Source: CAZZKG01 sp964654825 (GTDB lineage Bacteria; Gemmatimonadota; CAZMKB01). From it: DNA of 33,701 nt. The position numbers were made by a program, and so were the translations under genes. Each line of letters begins with the position of its first letter. The stretch's first letter is position 1. The notes under the pieces were generated by a model, which saw only the letters and a program-made list of their open reading frames with translations, did no database searches and had not been told where the DNA came from. The stretch is from assembly GCA_964654825.1 (NCBI GenBank), contig CAZZKG010000042.1, positions 1 to 33,701 of the forward strand, read 5' to 3'. This document shows positions 9,801-17,424 of this stretch, piece by piece.

Positions 9801-9916
9801 CGGTCACAGGAGACCTCCTGGAGGACCGGTATCTCATCCTCTTCCAGTGCAATCGCTCTGTCGCCCACCAGGGTCAGGAGTATGAGTAAAACAAGGCACA
9901 AGTGACGATTATCCAT
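6857..9916 (-). CDS. Large surface protein with one CxxCH haem motif, FnIII-like region and sorting domain
   Basis: A 1019-aa exported protein, the second gene of the operon; its ATG lies 1 base after the stop of the TonB receptor gene, with GAGGAG upstream. Signal peptide residues 1-24 (LCLVLLILLTLVGDRAIA). Immediately after it is a single c-type haem motif, CDRCH at residues 37-41, followed by GGG. Residues about 60-450 form a beta-rich region of unknown fold with many Asp-rich loops. A fibronectin type III-like unit follows at about 465-590 (VTLFWDGE, FEGYKVYRS, EYWYCVTAYD). The C-terminus (about 925-1019) is a sorting-like domain (VVPNPYIV, IDIYTLAGD, YGLYVYVVKTGD, KKIGKFLVIK). Inferred role: cell-surface partner of the upstream receptor, possibly holding one covalent haem. 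The ligand and whether haem is attached are unknown. Confidence 0.7.
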   Translation of the reverse strand: MDNRHLCLVLLILLTLVGDRAIALEEDEIPVLQEVSCDRCHGGGFAIPRDLTDRYRLFSQADRGVGVITRGQLSNVTGNFGLLSDFHYFAPALHWPSEGSDVQQYGFGVEFIVAIGGSVIKSVSDPRSELEEFDWEAVDGSKGGLFNDERTESNTASDGSPYLAHSDLRSTWPLDAASTPFWPGPFRIDIEPGSPTEGEQVTGEFTSDRDILSVYNDQDNDQEILGIEVRQMNYSYARPYGEDFFFMDFIVRNRSNEGGLSPTTYDSVYVGFMVDTKEDFNNDDLIGYADLRGGDVNNLGDFFYEWDSDLTAQNTVGGEMPDWVGPVGYMGVGAVHTPDNLGVTDFHFFDDSYSPVTDADFWPLLTSNPSDPGIDSALYFHGSNVHFDSDSLHGDFLDPNPDDEFGGADITYLFSTGPLSIAPGDSVRYSIVFVAGADSADLWDNAQTAFTMAKETEFQGASPPPAPSVSVVAVDRQVTLFWDGERSETGKDPISSEVDFEGYKVYRSTDRGTSWGKPVTDYRGIVVGYVPIVQFDLIDSIFGPDPLGPGFLGDDTGLSHSFIDTDLFNGIEYWYCVTAYDRGDTTRGIESLENGLGNSTSEQHTVSVIPGFLPVDVTPGGVSGDTLSPVEGISDGTIVVSIIDPYVLNGHSYEITFNDSADVVIVGEDTVTALATTMNLYDLTEGSYEFINQATDEEFVFKNMPVRGDNLPVVDGFRIRADDIPDFGVTTIGWTTVTGELTTFDWWTENRTGNVSEFPEIVVTSDDWKIVITEPDDVISVPITDGPALSGTIVEHDDVPVRIYKVTDPDNPVDVSEYLQVIDLRVAFPESELIGPLGYDLIPGGKGYNPLAGDMWPDLLRIRDNNGDWVNEIWLRTQNGPSSATPPSPGDEFTIETLKSLGRGVRYRFNTLEAESKQKDEYSLDAVKVVPNPYIVSAAWEEDRFNRRLAFTHLPSRCTIDIYTLAGDHVVNLQHEDSDGQVFWNLKNSDEQNIAYGLYVYVVKTGDGKKKIGKFLVIK

Positions 9917-9917
9917 A

Positions 9918-12536
9918 TCAGAACTGACTCCTCACGCCAAGGCGAAAGATCCGCGGCGGCCCTACATCAGCCGGGTTGAAGGCGATGTCGATGTTTTCGG
10001 GGCTGGCGCCGCCGCGCGTACCGACCTGCCAGACATCCCCCGAGGCGGTGTCGACCATCCTCACGTTCAATCTGTTGGTCAGATTGATGACTTCGAGAAA
10101 CAGGATATTTCTGAAATTGCCCGTCGAGAGAATCTTCTCGAGGTGCAGGTCGAGTGTCCCCGTCCACGGCATGCGGGCTGAGTTCTTCTTCGCGAGGGTC
10201 TGTCCGATTTCGGTAAACGGTGTGTAGGGCAGACCGCTGTAGTACTGGGCAATGATATTGAGAGAAGTGTTCTCGAGCGGGAAGAAACCAAGAAAACGCG
10301 GTCCTTCTCCCCTTGAGAGGTAGAGATTCACATCGGCGGACAGGACGTGTCTCCTGTCGAAGTCGAGAAAGAACTCCTGCTGTTCCTCCGGCTGTTCGGT
10401 CTGAACATTGAAGAATCCCTCGAGGGGAAACGATCTGTTGCCCTTCGCGACTGAAAGGGTGTAGTTCGCGTTCAATCCGAAATGTTTTCCCCGCCGTCTC
10501 TCCAGCGAGATCTCTATTCCTTTGACGTTCGCGTAGTCGATGATCGTGTAGATGACGTAATTGTAAGTGTAGAGATCGCCGGTAACCCTCACCAGCTCGG
10601 TACCGAGAAGCCCGGTGATGTCCTTGTTGAATGCAGTGATGTTGAGACCGGTCTTCGGGTTTATTTCCTGCCTGAGACCGAATTCGTACGCCGTCGTGCG
10701 CTGGACGTCGAGATCCCGGTTCCCGACGAGACCGTACTTGAGATCTTTCAGGTTCTCAGGGTCCAGGTTCCTCGATTTCGAGTAGTACGCGTCGAAGGAA
10801 GGTGTCTGGAAGAACCTTCCGTAGGAGAAGTACAGAACAGTTCTGTCGGTGACCGGATGGGAGAGGCCGAGCCGAGGGGACACCTGATACTTCGTCGGGA
10901 CGTCGACGAGCGGGGATTCGGGATTATCGACGTCCTCCCACATCTTCGTGCGGGGGTTCATGTAATCGAATCGGAGTCCGGCATTGAAGATAAAGTAGTC
11001 GTATTCGATTTTGTCCTGCACGAACGCCGCAAACTCGACCGGTTTCTGAGTGTAAAGGTCTTCGAGAGCAAAGTCATCACCGTTCCGTTTCCACGGTTCG
11101 ATCACCTCGCGGAACTGGATCCGGTGCAGTTTTGCTTCGACACCGGACTTGATGTTGTGTTTCTTTGTCCACTGGTAGGTGAAGTCACCTTTGGTGTACC
11201 AGGTCGTCGATGTCCCTTTCCGGTAGATGTCCTCATCCCCCTTCACATAGAAGCTGAGAGAAGGGTCCGTACCCCACTCTTCGTATTCTTCGGGAAGCTT
11301 GCCTCCGACGTTGGTGTCGAAACCGAGTCTCGTCTTGGAGGTGAGGATATTGTAGTAGAGCCGGTCACTCAGAGAGTGGGTCAGCGAGATACCGACCCTG
11401 TTCGATGTATCGTGATTAGTGGCCCTGTTGTCGGGTCGGTACTTCCAGCTGTGCGAGTAATTGAGATCGTCTTCTCTTGTGTGCTGGCCGGTGAAAGCAA
11501 GTTTGAGCGTCCTGGCCGGCCGGGTTGTCAGCTTCCACTGGAAATCGTCCTTGAGATCATAGCCGAACGGGAGCCAGCTGTTCTCGTTGGTGGTCCTGAA
11601 TGAAGTGAAGACACTCGCATCGATATGTGGTATGGGCCCGGCAAGGAAGGTGGATATGATACCGGGGTATGATGGTGCCACGTCGAGGTCGAAGACATCG
11701 GGTACTTCGTACAGCGAGACGTCGGTCGTTACATCACGCTGACTGTCGATGCCCGGTCCGGCCCAGTCCTTCCTGCGGTATGGACTCGAGTTCAGCATCT
11801 CTGACTCGTACTCGACCATGCCGCTCCACTCATCGCCGCCCTCTCTCGTGATGATATTAACGACACCGGAGAGGGCGTCCCCGTACTCGGCGTTGAACGT
11901 ACCGCTCAGAACTTCGAGCTCTTCGATTGCATCGTTGTTCATCGTAGCCCCGAAACCGCCGAAGAGGGGGTTCTCGACGAGAAAACCGTCTATATAGTAA
12001 TTGAGTTCGTCCGCCCTCCCGCCCCTCACGTGTATCTCGTTTCCGACACCGACGGAGAATCCCGGCTGTATCTTCAGGACATCGGTGAGGTCCTGAACCG
12101 GGAGGGATTCGATATCCTGCTGCGAGAGCACCTTTATACTCGAGGTCATGTCCTTCTGGATGATAGGTCTCTCGGCGACCACCGTTTGGCCGGGGAGCTC
12201 GAGGACTTCCGGTGAAAGTGAAAAATCCACCCGGGTGGTGAGATCGACCATCACCCTGACTCCTTCCTTCTTCCAGGTCGTGTGGCCGATTATGCTCGAA
12301 ACGACGGTCTTCAAACCGGGAGGGACGAGGAGGAGCAGGTAGCTGCCATCCTCTGCGGTGAGTGTGCCGATGGATGTCCCTTCGACGTAGATGCTTGCCC
12401 CGGAAATGGGCTCACCGGTCGAGGCATCCGTGACTGTCCCCGTAATCTTACCGGTGGTACCGGAGAGAAGGAGGGTGGGGGTCAGTAATAGAAGGAAGCA
12501 GCTTATCGCGGCATGTGTGTATTTTTGATTTCTCAC
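9918..12536 (-). CDS. TonB-dependent receptor with CarboxypepD_reg N-domain
   Basis: An 872-aa outer-membrane receptor. After the signal peptide (ISCFLLLLTPTLLLSG) comes a carboxypeptidase-regulatory-like domain at about 28-100 (GKITGTVTDASTGEPISGASIYVEGTS), a TonB plug at about 123-235 (DVLKIQPGFSV, IHVRGGRADELNYYIDG, NAEYGDALSGVVNIITREGG) and a 22-strand-type barrel ending in LGVRSQF. Start is GTG at 12534-12536 with GAGGGTG upstream. It imports or moves a ligand across the outer membrane using TonB/ExbBD energy; none of those genes is here. No SusD-like gene follows; instead the partner is a 1019-aa sorting-domain protein. A possible weak promoter (TTGACG, reverse complement at 12597-12602) lies upstream on this strand. 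Substrate cannot be read from the sequence. Confidence 0.9.
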   Translation of the reverse strand: MRNQKYTHAAISCFLLLLTPTLLLSGTTGKITGTVTDASTGEPISGASIYVEGTSIGTLTAEDGSYLLLLVPPGLKTVVSSIIGHTTWKKEGVRVMVDLTTRVDFSLSPEVLELPGQTVVAERPIIQKDMTSSIKVLSQQDIESLPVQDLTDVLKIQPGFSVGVGNEIHVRGGRADELNYYIDGFLVENPLFGGFGATMNNDAIEELEVLSGTFNAEYGDALSGVVNIITREGGDEWSGMVEYESEMLNSSPYRRKDWAGPGIDSQRDVTTDVSLYEVPDVFDLDVAPSYPGIISTFLAGPIPHIDASVFTSFRTTNENSWLPFGYDLKDDFQWKLTTRPARTLKLAFTGQHTREDDLNYSHSWKYRPDNRATNHDTSNRVGISLTHSLSDRLYYNILTSKTRLGFDTNVGGKLPEEYEEWGTDPSLSFYVKGDEDIYRKGTSTTWYTKGDFTYQWTKKHNIKSGVEAKLHRIQFREVIEPWKRNGDDFALEDLYTQKPVEFAAFVQDKIEYDYFIFNAGLRFDYMNPRTKMWEDVDNPESPLVDVPTKYQVSPRLGLSHPVTDRTVLYFSYGRFFQTPSFDAYYSKSRNLDPENLKDLKYGLVGNRDLDVQRTTAYEFGLRQEINPKTGLNITAFNKDITGLLGTELVRVTGDLYTYNYVIYTIIDYANVKGIEISLERRRGKHFGLNANYTLSVAKGNRSFPLEGFFNVQTEQPEEQQEFFLDFDRRHVLSADVNLYLSRGEGPRFLGFFPLENTSLNIIAQYYSGLPYTPFTEIGQTLAKKNSARMPWTGTLDLHLEKILSTGNFRNILFLEVINLTNRLNVRMVDTASGDVWQVGTRGGASPENIDIAFNPADVGPPRIFRLGVRSQF

Positions 12537-12732
12537 GCTTTTTCACCCTCGGGGTGTCGGTCGTAGAGCTGTAATAATGACAATTGATCAACCCTTCGTC
12601 AATAGATTTATTCCGGTAGGTGTGTGGCATGGCAGTTGCCAATCCCCGAGGGGAGAATGTGTTCGGAAATCGTGAGGGGATTCATCGATGTCCCTCCGGT
12701 ATCCTGGCCGGAAAACACCCGGTATTTTGTGC

Positions 12733-12761
12733 TTGACAAAAATAAGGAGTTATAGTAGAAT
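12733..12761 (+). promoter_or_regulatory. Near-consensus sigma-70 promoter
   Basis: TTGACA at 12733-12738 (6/6), a 17-base spacer and TAGAAT at 12756-12761 (5/6). It lies about 70 bases upstream of the VCBS protein gene. This should be a strong constitutive-type promoter. Confidence 0.75.
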
Positions 12762-12830
12762 ATGGGCACAGGGTATTTCGTCTCGAAGGCAGGTATTCGT
12801 TACATTTAGAAACCAAAACACACGAATTCA

Positions 12831-14402
12831 TTGAGATCAACTCCTACTATTCCGATTCTCTTCTGTATGGCCTTCTTCTGTTCCGGCAGCCTTGCACTGT
12901 CGATGAATCAGACAGCCGATTTCATCCCTATTTATAATCCGGTCCTTCAGGAACCGTTTGCTTCGCAAACAGGTGATTTCAACGAGGATGGTCACGCCGA
13001 TCTTGCAATCAGCAACCAGCTGAGAAACCAGTCTTACATTACGGTACTGCTCGGCAACGGACAGGGATCGTTTCCGCTCTATACCAACTACCCGGTCACC
13101 GGCAGCTCGATCCGGGACCTCGAAATCGCTGATTTTAACCAGGACGGCCACGAAGACATCTGCGCGGTGATGATGCTCTCATCGAGCGTCTCCATGTTTT
13201 TCGGTGATGGACAGGGTCATTTCGTCGAATCAGGTGTGTACCAGACCGCAGGATTCTCAGAGTATGCGACGACCGGGGATTTCAATGAAGATGATTACCC
13301 GGATCTCGCCGTGAGTCACTGGGTCACCGGTGAGATGAGCCTCCTCCTCAATGACTGTCAGGGTGGTTTCGAGGAGGCTGAGGTCTATGATCTCTACGGA
13401 GGCACCAAGGAGATCGACATAGGTGACTTCGATGAAGACGGGCATGTCGATATCGCTGTCGCGACCATGGCGTATAATTTCGTTGTCATTCTCTTCGGTG
13501 ACGGTTCCGGTGAGTTTGATGAGGACCTGGAAGAGTTCGTCGATGTCGACTACGATGCGTATGTTGTGCGGGTAGCCGATTTCAACGATGATAAGCACGA
13601 TGATATGGCCGTAGGGACCAAGCATTCGTTTCTCCTTCTTCTTGGTGATGGGGAAGGCGGGTTCACCAGGTCCTTCGAGACTGAAGTGTTCGACCCGCAT
13701 GCGATCAACGCATGGGACTTCAATGAAGACGGCAACTGTGATGCAGTGGTTTCGATGACTCAGTGCGACTGCTTCAAGGTCTTCCTCGGAGACGGTGAGG
13801 GAGGATTCCAGGACTGCCTGCTCACGGATCCGCTTCTGACCGCCCCGCGTTCGATGGATGCCGCCGATTTTAATGAGGACGGGCACATGGATATCGCCGC
13901 CGCCAACGAGGGATCGGATGAGATCGGCGTACTCATGAATCAGGTCGGCTTGCTCGAGATCACCCCCGTGAAGACGCGCACGTTGTACAGCTTGGGTGAT
14001 CAGGCCACTTTTCAATTCTGGATTTTCAATCCGCAGGACTCCACTGTTCGTGGAACCATGTGGTTCACTCTCAAAGACGCTTCCGAAGAGAGATTGATCG
14101 ATCCGGCGTTTCTCCTCGGTGAAACCAATCCTTTCCAGATAACAATCCCGCCTGGATACTACGGTCAGCACACCGTTCATTTCATAATCCCTCCGGATCT
14201 CGATGAGAAACCCTACCAGTTCTATGTCAACACGGGTTTCCACAGTTACGCTGTCGGTGAACCGAAACTTCCCGATGACGGTTCACCCGGTGTCGGCAAT
14301 CCCATCCTCTGGGATCCGATCGTGTGGTCCTCCGGTAAGTTCCCTATCCGGGTGATAACCACGGGAACTCAAGTTCACAACGAAGGAATCGACTTGCGCT
14401 GA
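12831..14402 (+). CDS. Secreted seven-bladed VCBS/FG-GAP propeller protein
   Basis: A 523-aa exported protein. TTG at 12831 is used because an in-frame TAG at 12807-12809 closes the frame and it is the only usual start codon before Met13; the resulting signal peptide (MRSTPTIPILFCMAFFCSGSLALS) is good, though no clear ribosome binding site is seen. Seven repeats carry the calcium-binding DxDxDG-type loop: DFNEDGHADLAIS, DFNQDGHEDICAV, DFNEDDYPDLAVS, DFDEDGHVDIAVA, DFNDDKHDDMAVG, DFNEDGNCDAVVS, DFNEDGHMDIAAA. This fits a seven-bladed integrin-like propeller at about residues 35-375. A beta-rich tail of about 150 residues follows, with no sorting domain. Such proteins are usually surface or secreted ligand-binding proteins. 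Transcribed alone and divergently from the TonB receptor operon. Confidence 0.82.
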   Translation: MRSTPTIPILFCMAFFCSGSLALSMNQTADFIPIYNPVLQEPFASQTGDFNEDGHADLAISNQLRNQSYITVLLGNGQGSFPLYTNYPVTGSSIRDLEIADFNQDGHEDICAVMMLSSSVSMFFGDGQGHFVESGVYQTAGFSEYATTGDFNEDDYPDLAVSHWVTGEMSLLLNDCQGGFEEAEVYDLYGGTKEIDIGDFDEDGHVDIAVATMAYNFVVILFGDGSGEFDEDLEEFVDVDYDAYVVRVADFNDDKHDDMAVGTKHSFLLLLGDGEGGFTRSFETEVFDPHAINAWDFNEDGNCDAVVSMTQCDCFKVFLGDGEGGFQDCLLTDPLLTAPRSMDAADFNEDGHMDIAAANEGSDEIGVLMNQVGLLEITPVKTRTLYSLGDQATFQFWIFNPQDSTVRGTMWFTLKDASEERLIDPAFLLGETNPFQITIPPGYYGQHTVHFIIPPDLDEKPYQFYVNTGFHSYAVGEPKLPDDGSPGVGNPILWDPIVWSSGKFPIRVITTGTQVHNEGIDLR

Positions 14403-14478
14403 TCGATCCGCTCTTCAAAACACTTGCCCTCTTCCCGCCTAATTCTTACACTATCTGAGTGGCCCTATTCATACATAT

Positions 14479-14536
14479 GCTGGCATACGGCCAGCGATGC
14501 ATCCCGATCCACCGCAAAAACCTTGGGTTTTGCGGT
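14479..14536. other. Two tandem hairpins before the enoyl reductase gene
   Basis: First hairpin: GCTGGC (14479-14484), loop ATACG, GCCAGC (14490-14495). Second: an 11-bp stem, ACCGCAAAAACC (14511-14522) against GGTTTTGCGGT (14526-14536), with a TTG loop and one bulged A. Neither is followed by a U-tract. They lie between the VCBS gene stop and the FabL-like gene and may be a terminator region or a structured leader. Confidence 0.4.
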
Positions 14537-14619
14537 CCCCGGTACGATTCTTTCGTCACCGAAGAGGTTGTGTTGCAGTGGGCGTTTTTACCGAGCTTGC
14601 AAAGAGAGAGTGAGTGTTC

Positions 14620-15375
14620 ATGGATTCGAAAACGTTTGAAGGCAAGATCGCGCTCGTAACAGGTGGATCACGGGGGATCGGCAGGGCGATTGCAATACAC
14701 CTTGCGGGCAGGGGTGCGGATCTGGCGATCACATTTTTCCGGAGCAGGGACAGGGCGACCGAGACTGCTGAAGAAATACGGGGGCTGGGGGTAAGGTGCA
14801 TTACTGTCCGGGCGAATCTTCGTGACAGAGCCAGCATGGTCCGGCTGTTCGAAAGAGTGGGTGATGAGTATGGGAAGCTCGATCTCCTCGTGGTGAACGC
14901 CGCCATGGGGTTTTTCTCAAGAGCGGTTGAGTTTTCAGAGAACAGATGGGACGCAACAATAGAGTCCAACGTCACTTCTTATCTCATCTGCGCTAGGGAG
15001 GCCGTTACACTAATGAGAGACGGTGGGAAGATCGTCGCCATAACAAGTTATGGTTCTCAGCGGTACATTCCCGGATACATGGCTATGGGAGCGTCCAAGG
15101 CTGCAATCGAATCGATGACCCGGTATCTGGCCGTCGAGCTGGTTGACTCAGAGATCAATGTCAACTGCGTATCCGGAGGGCCGATAGAGACACAATCTCT
15201 CGAACTCATTCCCGAGAATGAGAAACTGGTGAAGGAGTCGGTGAAAAGAACACCGCTCAAAAGACTCGGGAAACCGGATGACATCGCGAAAATCGTGTCC
15301 TTTCTCTGTTCGGATGACGCCGACTGGATCAGAGGGCAGACGATAGTTGCCGATGGGGGTATGTCTCTTCTATGA
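14620..15375 (+). CDS. fabL: Enoyl-[acyl-carrier-protein] reductase, FabL type (SDR)
   Basis: A 251-aa short-chain dehydrogenase/reductase, cytosolic. The Rossmann nucleotide motif TGGSRGIG is at residues 14-21 and NAA at 93-95. The active-site pair is Tyr153 and Lys160 with six residues between (YMAMGASK). This YX6K spacing is typical of enoyl-ACP reductases, whereas FabG-type ketoreductases have YX3K. The surrounding text (GSQRYIPGY, SKAAIESMTRYLAVEL, INVNCVSGGPIET, IRGQTIVADGG) matches what I know of Bacillus FabL. It would perform the last, NAD(P)H-dependent reduction of fatty-acid elongation. ATG at 14620 is preferred: GAGAGAG lies 9 bases upstream. An in-frame GTG at 14614 is too close to that site. 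No other fatty-acid genes are adjacent. Confidence 0.8.
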   Translation: MDSKTFEGKIALVTGGSRGIGRAIAIHLAGRGADLAITFFRSRDRATETAEEIRGLGVRCITVRANLRDRASMVRLFERVGDEYGKLDLLVVNAAMGFFSRAVEFSENRWDATIESNVTSYLICAREAVTLMRDGGKIVAITSYGSQRYIPGYMAMGASKAAIESMTRYLAVELVDSEINVNCVSGGPIETQSLELIPENEKLVKESVKRTPLKRLGKPDDIAKIVSFLCSDDADWIRGQTIVADGGMSLL

Positions 15376-15481
15376 GAAATATCCACAATCTGTCCTGTCT
15401 GCCGGTTGATACCGCGTCCGAGTTTTCTTCCTGGCCTGTGATTACGTGCCCGGAACAAAGGTTAAGAAATTCTAGTGAACT

Positions 15482-16831
15482 ATGAACATCGCCTATGTAC
15501 TTCCGATATACTGGCCCGCGGTCGGGGGATGTGAGATACACACCCACGAACTCGTCGTAAACATGTCTGAGGCTAATGATGTACGGGTCATCACCCGGAT
15601 AACCTCCCAGGAGGAGAAGCGTGAAGCGGAAGAGAAGAGTCCATTCTATTCATACCTCTGGTTCGGTGCGATGGCCTCTGCTCCCCGAATCGGCCCATGG
15701 TCGTACAGGGAAGGTGGCGCTCGGGTTCACATACTGAAGGTGGGCTGGTTCTCCCGAAAGTGGCTGTATCCGCTAGTGCGATATCATCACCGGATTCCGG
15801 AATTGTCCTTCAACCTGCTGAAAGCTTTTTTCGGTAAGAAGATGGACCGCAAGTTGAAACATGCCGAGATCATACACTGTATCCATGGCGGAGTGTCCTT
15901 TCTCGGAGCTGCAGCGCTCGACTGTGCAAGAATTAAAGGAATTCCTTTTGTCTATACCCCTGTTCTGCATCTCATCAACCAGCAGTGGCTCGATACATAC
16001 AAACGCCGCCGGAAGGAAGGGCGGGAATTCGACCAGCTGCCCGGACTCGAGCTCTCCTGTCGCGGATGGCATGATTTCTTCTGGCTCAGACTCTGCAAGA
16101 AAGCTGATGCGTTGATCACCATGACTGAGTTCGAGAAGGAATTTTTTATACGCGAGGGAATTCCGGAGGAGCGGATATTCCCTATCGGAGTCGGACCCAT
16201 CCTCGCGAGCGAGTACGACGGTGATTCGTTCAGAATTGATCACAACCTCGGATCTCAACCGGTCGTGCTTTTTCTTGGAAGGAATCACCTTCTCAAAGGT
16301 ATACGCGAGCTGCTGGAGGCCGCCCGTATCGTCTGGGCAGATTATCCGGATGTGCAGTTCGTTTTTATCGGGCCGCTCGAGGGAGAGGCCCGGGAAGAGT
16401 TCGACAAGAGAGCAGATCCTCGTGTCCATGTCCTTGGTGAGGTCAGTCACGAGGACAAGACGAGCGCTCTCGCCGCCTGTGATCTCCTCTGCCTCCCGTC
16501 TTTGAATGAGAGTTTCGGGGGGGTGTTCCTCGAAGCGTGGTCCTTCGGGAAACCGGTTATCGGTGGTGACATCCCGCCGGTCCGGGAGCTTCTTCAGGAC
16601 GGCAAAGGGGGCTTCCTCGTCATGCCCGAGCCTGCCGAACTCGCCGACAGAATTACACGAATTGTCACTGACAGCGATCTTTCAACAAAAATGGGGATGT
16701 GGGGCAGGGAAAAAGTTCTGGCTGAACACACCTGGGAAAAAATCACTGAGAATATGGAAGAAGTGTATCGTGCTCTCCTGCGTGGTGATTTGTCTGTCAA
16801 CCCTTTACGTTATGAGGATGGTGGCTCATGA
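15482..16831 (+). CDS. Glycosyltransferase family 4 protein
   Basis: A 449-aa cytosolic or membrane-associated GT-B glycosyltransferase. The N-terminal domain starts MNIAYVLPIYWPAVGGCEIHTHEL, the usual GT4 acceptor-side opening with the GG-x-E/H loop. The C-terminal nucleotide-sugar domain has VVLFLGRNHLLKGI, FVFIGPLEGE, a helix DKTSALAACDLLCLPS and the EX7E motif in NESFGGVFLEAW. The final helix region (WEKITENMEEVYRALL) is typical. It transfers a sugar, probably from a nucleotide donor, to a cell-surface glycan or lipid; the substrate cannot be read. It begins 106 bases after the FabL gene and its stop overlaps the start of the CvpA-like gene (ATGA), so those two are co-translated. The GDP-mannose genes at 25-27 kb could supply a donor, but that link is speculative. 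Confidence 0.85.
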   Translation: MNIAYVLPIYWPAVGGCEIHTHELVVNMSEANDVRVITRITSQEEKREAEEKSPFYSYLWFGAMASAPRIGPWSYREGGARVHILKVGWFSRKWLYPLVRYHHRIPELSFNLLKAFFGKKMDRKLKHAEIIHCIHGGVSFLGAAALDCARIKGIPFVYTPVLHLINQQWLDTYKRRRKEGREFDQLPGLELSCRGWHDFFWLRLCKKADALITMTEFEKEFFIREGIPEERIFPIGVGPILASEYDGDSFRIDHNLGSQPVVLFLGRNHLLKGIRELLEAARIVWADYPDVQFVFIGPLEGEAREEFDKRADPRVHVLGEVSHEDKTSALAACDLLCLPSLNESFGGVFLEAWSFGKPVIGGDIPPVRELLQDGKGGFLVMPEPAELADRITRIVTDSDLSTKMGMWGREKVLAEHTWEKITENMEEVYRALLRGDLSVNPLRYEDGGS

Positions 16832-17397
16832 ACGGCATCGACATCGTCATAGTCGTCTGCTCCGGGGGGCTCCTTGTATGGGGGCTTCTGAAGGGGCTTA
16901 CAAGGATGGTGATGACTATCATTGCTCTTTTCGTTGGATTGATCTTCGCGACGAGGAGCTATGATGTGATCGGAGGCTGGTTCGTTGATCTCGTGAATAA
17001 CCGGTCGATCGCCATGATGATCGGGTTCGTACTCGCCTTTCTGACGGTGATGGTCGTCTTTACTCTCGTCGCGAACCTGCTGAAAAAACTTCTCGATTCG
17101 GTCAATCTCGGCTGCCTTGATCACGCTCTCGGCGGTGTGCTCGGTCTCCTTTCTGGTATTCTCCTGTCCTCGATCCTCATCATCTCGATGACTCTGTTTC
17201 TGCCGACGGGAGAGACGGTTCTTAAAAAATCTGTTCTGGCTCCTTACGTGGTCGAATTCTCGAGTGTTGTCGTCAATATGATTCCGGAGGACCTGAGGGA
17301 AGATTTTCTGAAGAAGTACTACGACATCAAACGTCACGGTGAGGAAGCCATTCAGACTTCCCGCGTTACTCCGGTACCCGGTCGGCAGGCAGGTTGA
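16828..17397 (+). CDS. CvpA family inner-membrane protein
   Basis: A 189-aa membrane protein with about four hydrophobic segments: IDIVIVVCSGGLLVWGLL, MVMTIIALFVGLIFA, IGFVLAFLTVMVVFTLVANLL and LGGVLGLLSGILLSSILIISMTLF. The pattern fits CvpA: a start of the form NxxDIxIxxxxxxxxxxGxxKG, and a central LDHALGGVLGLLSGIL like the family's D-x-x-LGxxxGxxxG. CvpA members are linked to colicin V production in Escherichia coli and to envelope stress or cell-wall roles elsewhere; the molecular function is not settled. The last ~60 residues are soluble. Start overlaps the glycosyltransferase stop by ATGA. It converges with the NagZ-like gene, with only 27 bases between stops. Confidence 0.78.
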   Translation: MNGIDIVIVVCSGGLLVWGLLKGLTRMVMTIIALFVGLIFATRSYDVIGGWFVDLVNNRSIAMMIGFVLAFLTVMVVFTLVANLLKKLLDSVNLGCLDHALGGVLGLLSGILLSSILIISMTLFLPTGETVLKKSVLAPYVVEFSSVVVNMIPEDLREDFLKKYYDIKRHGEEAIQTSRVTPVPGRQAG

Positions 17398-17424
17398 AAC
17401 CCGCTGCCCTCTCGTCTTCCGGCC

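Noticed and set aside
10482..11603. 373-codon open frame on the + strand
   Set aside because: It lies wholly antisense to the TonB receptor barrel, has no domain I recognise and no ribosome site; its composition is what the opposite strand of a barrel gene gives.
12762..12809. Fifteen-codon upstream ORF preceded by AAGGAG
   Set aside because: Its ATG overlaps the -10 element of the promoter at 12733-12761, so it would lie upstream of the transcript start.
13257..14243. 328-codon open frame on the minus strand
   Set aside because: Antisense shadow of the VCBS propeller gene; its repetitive Ile/Glu pattern is the mirror of the DxDxDG repeats.
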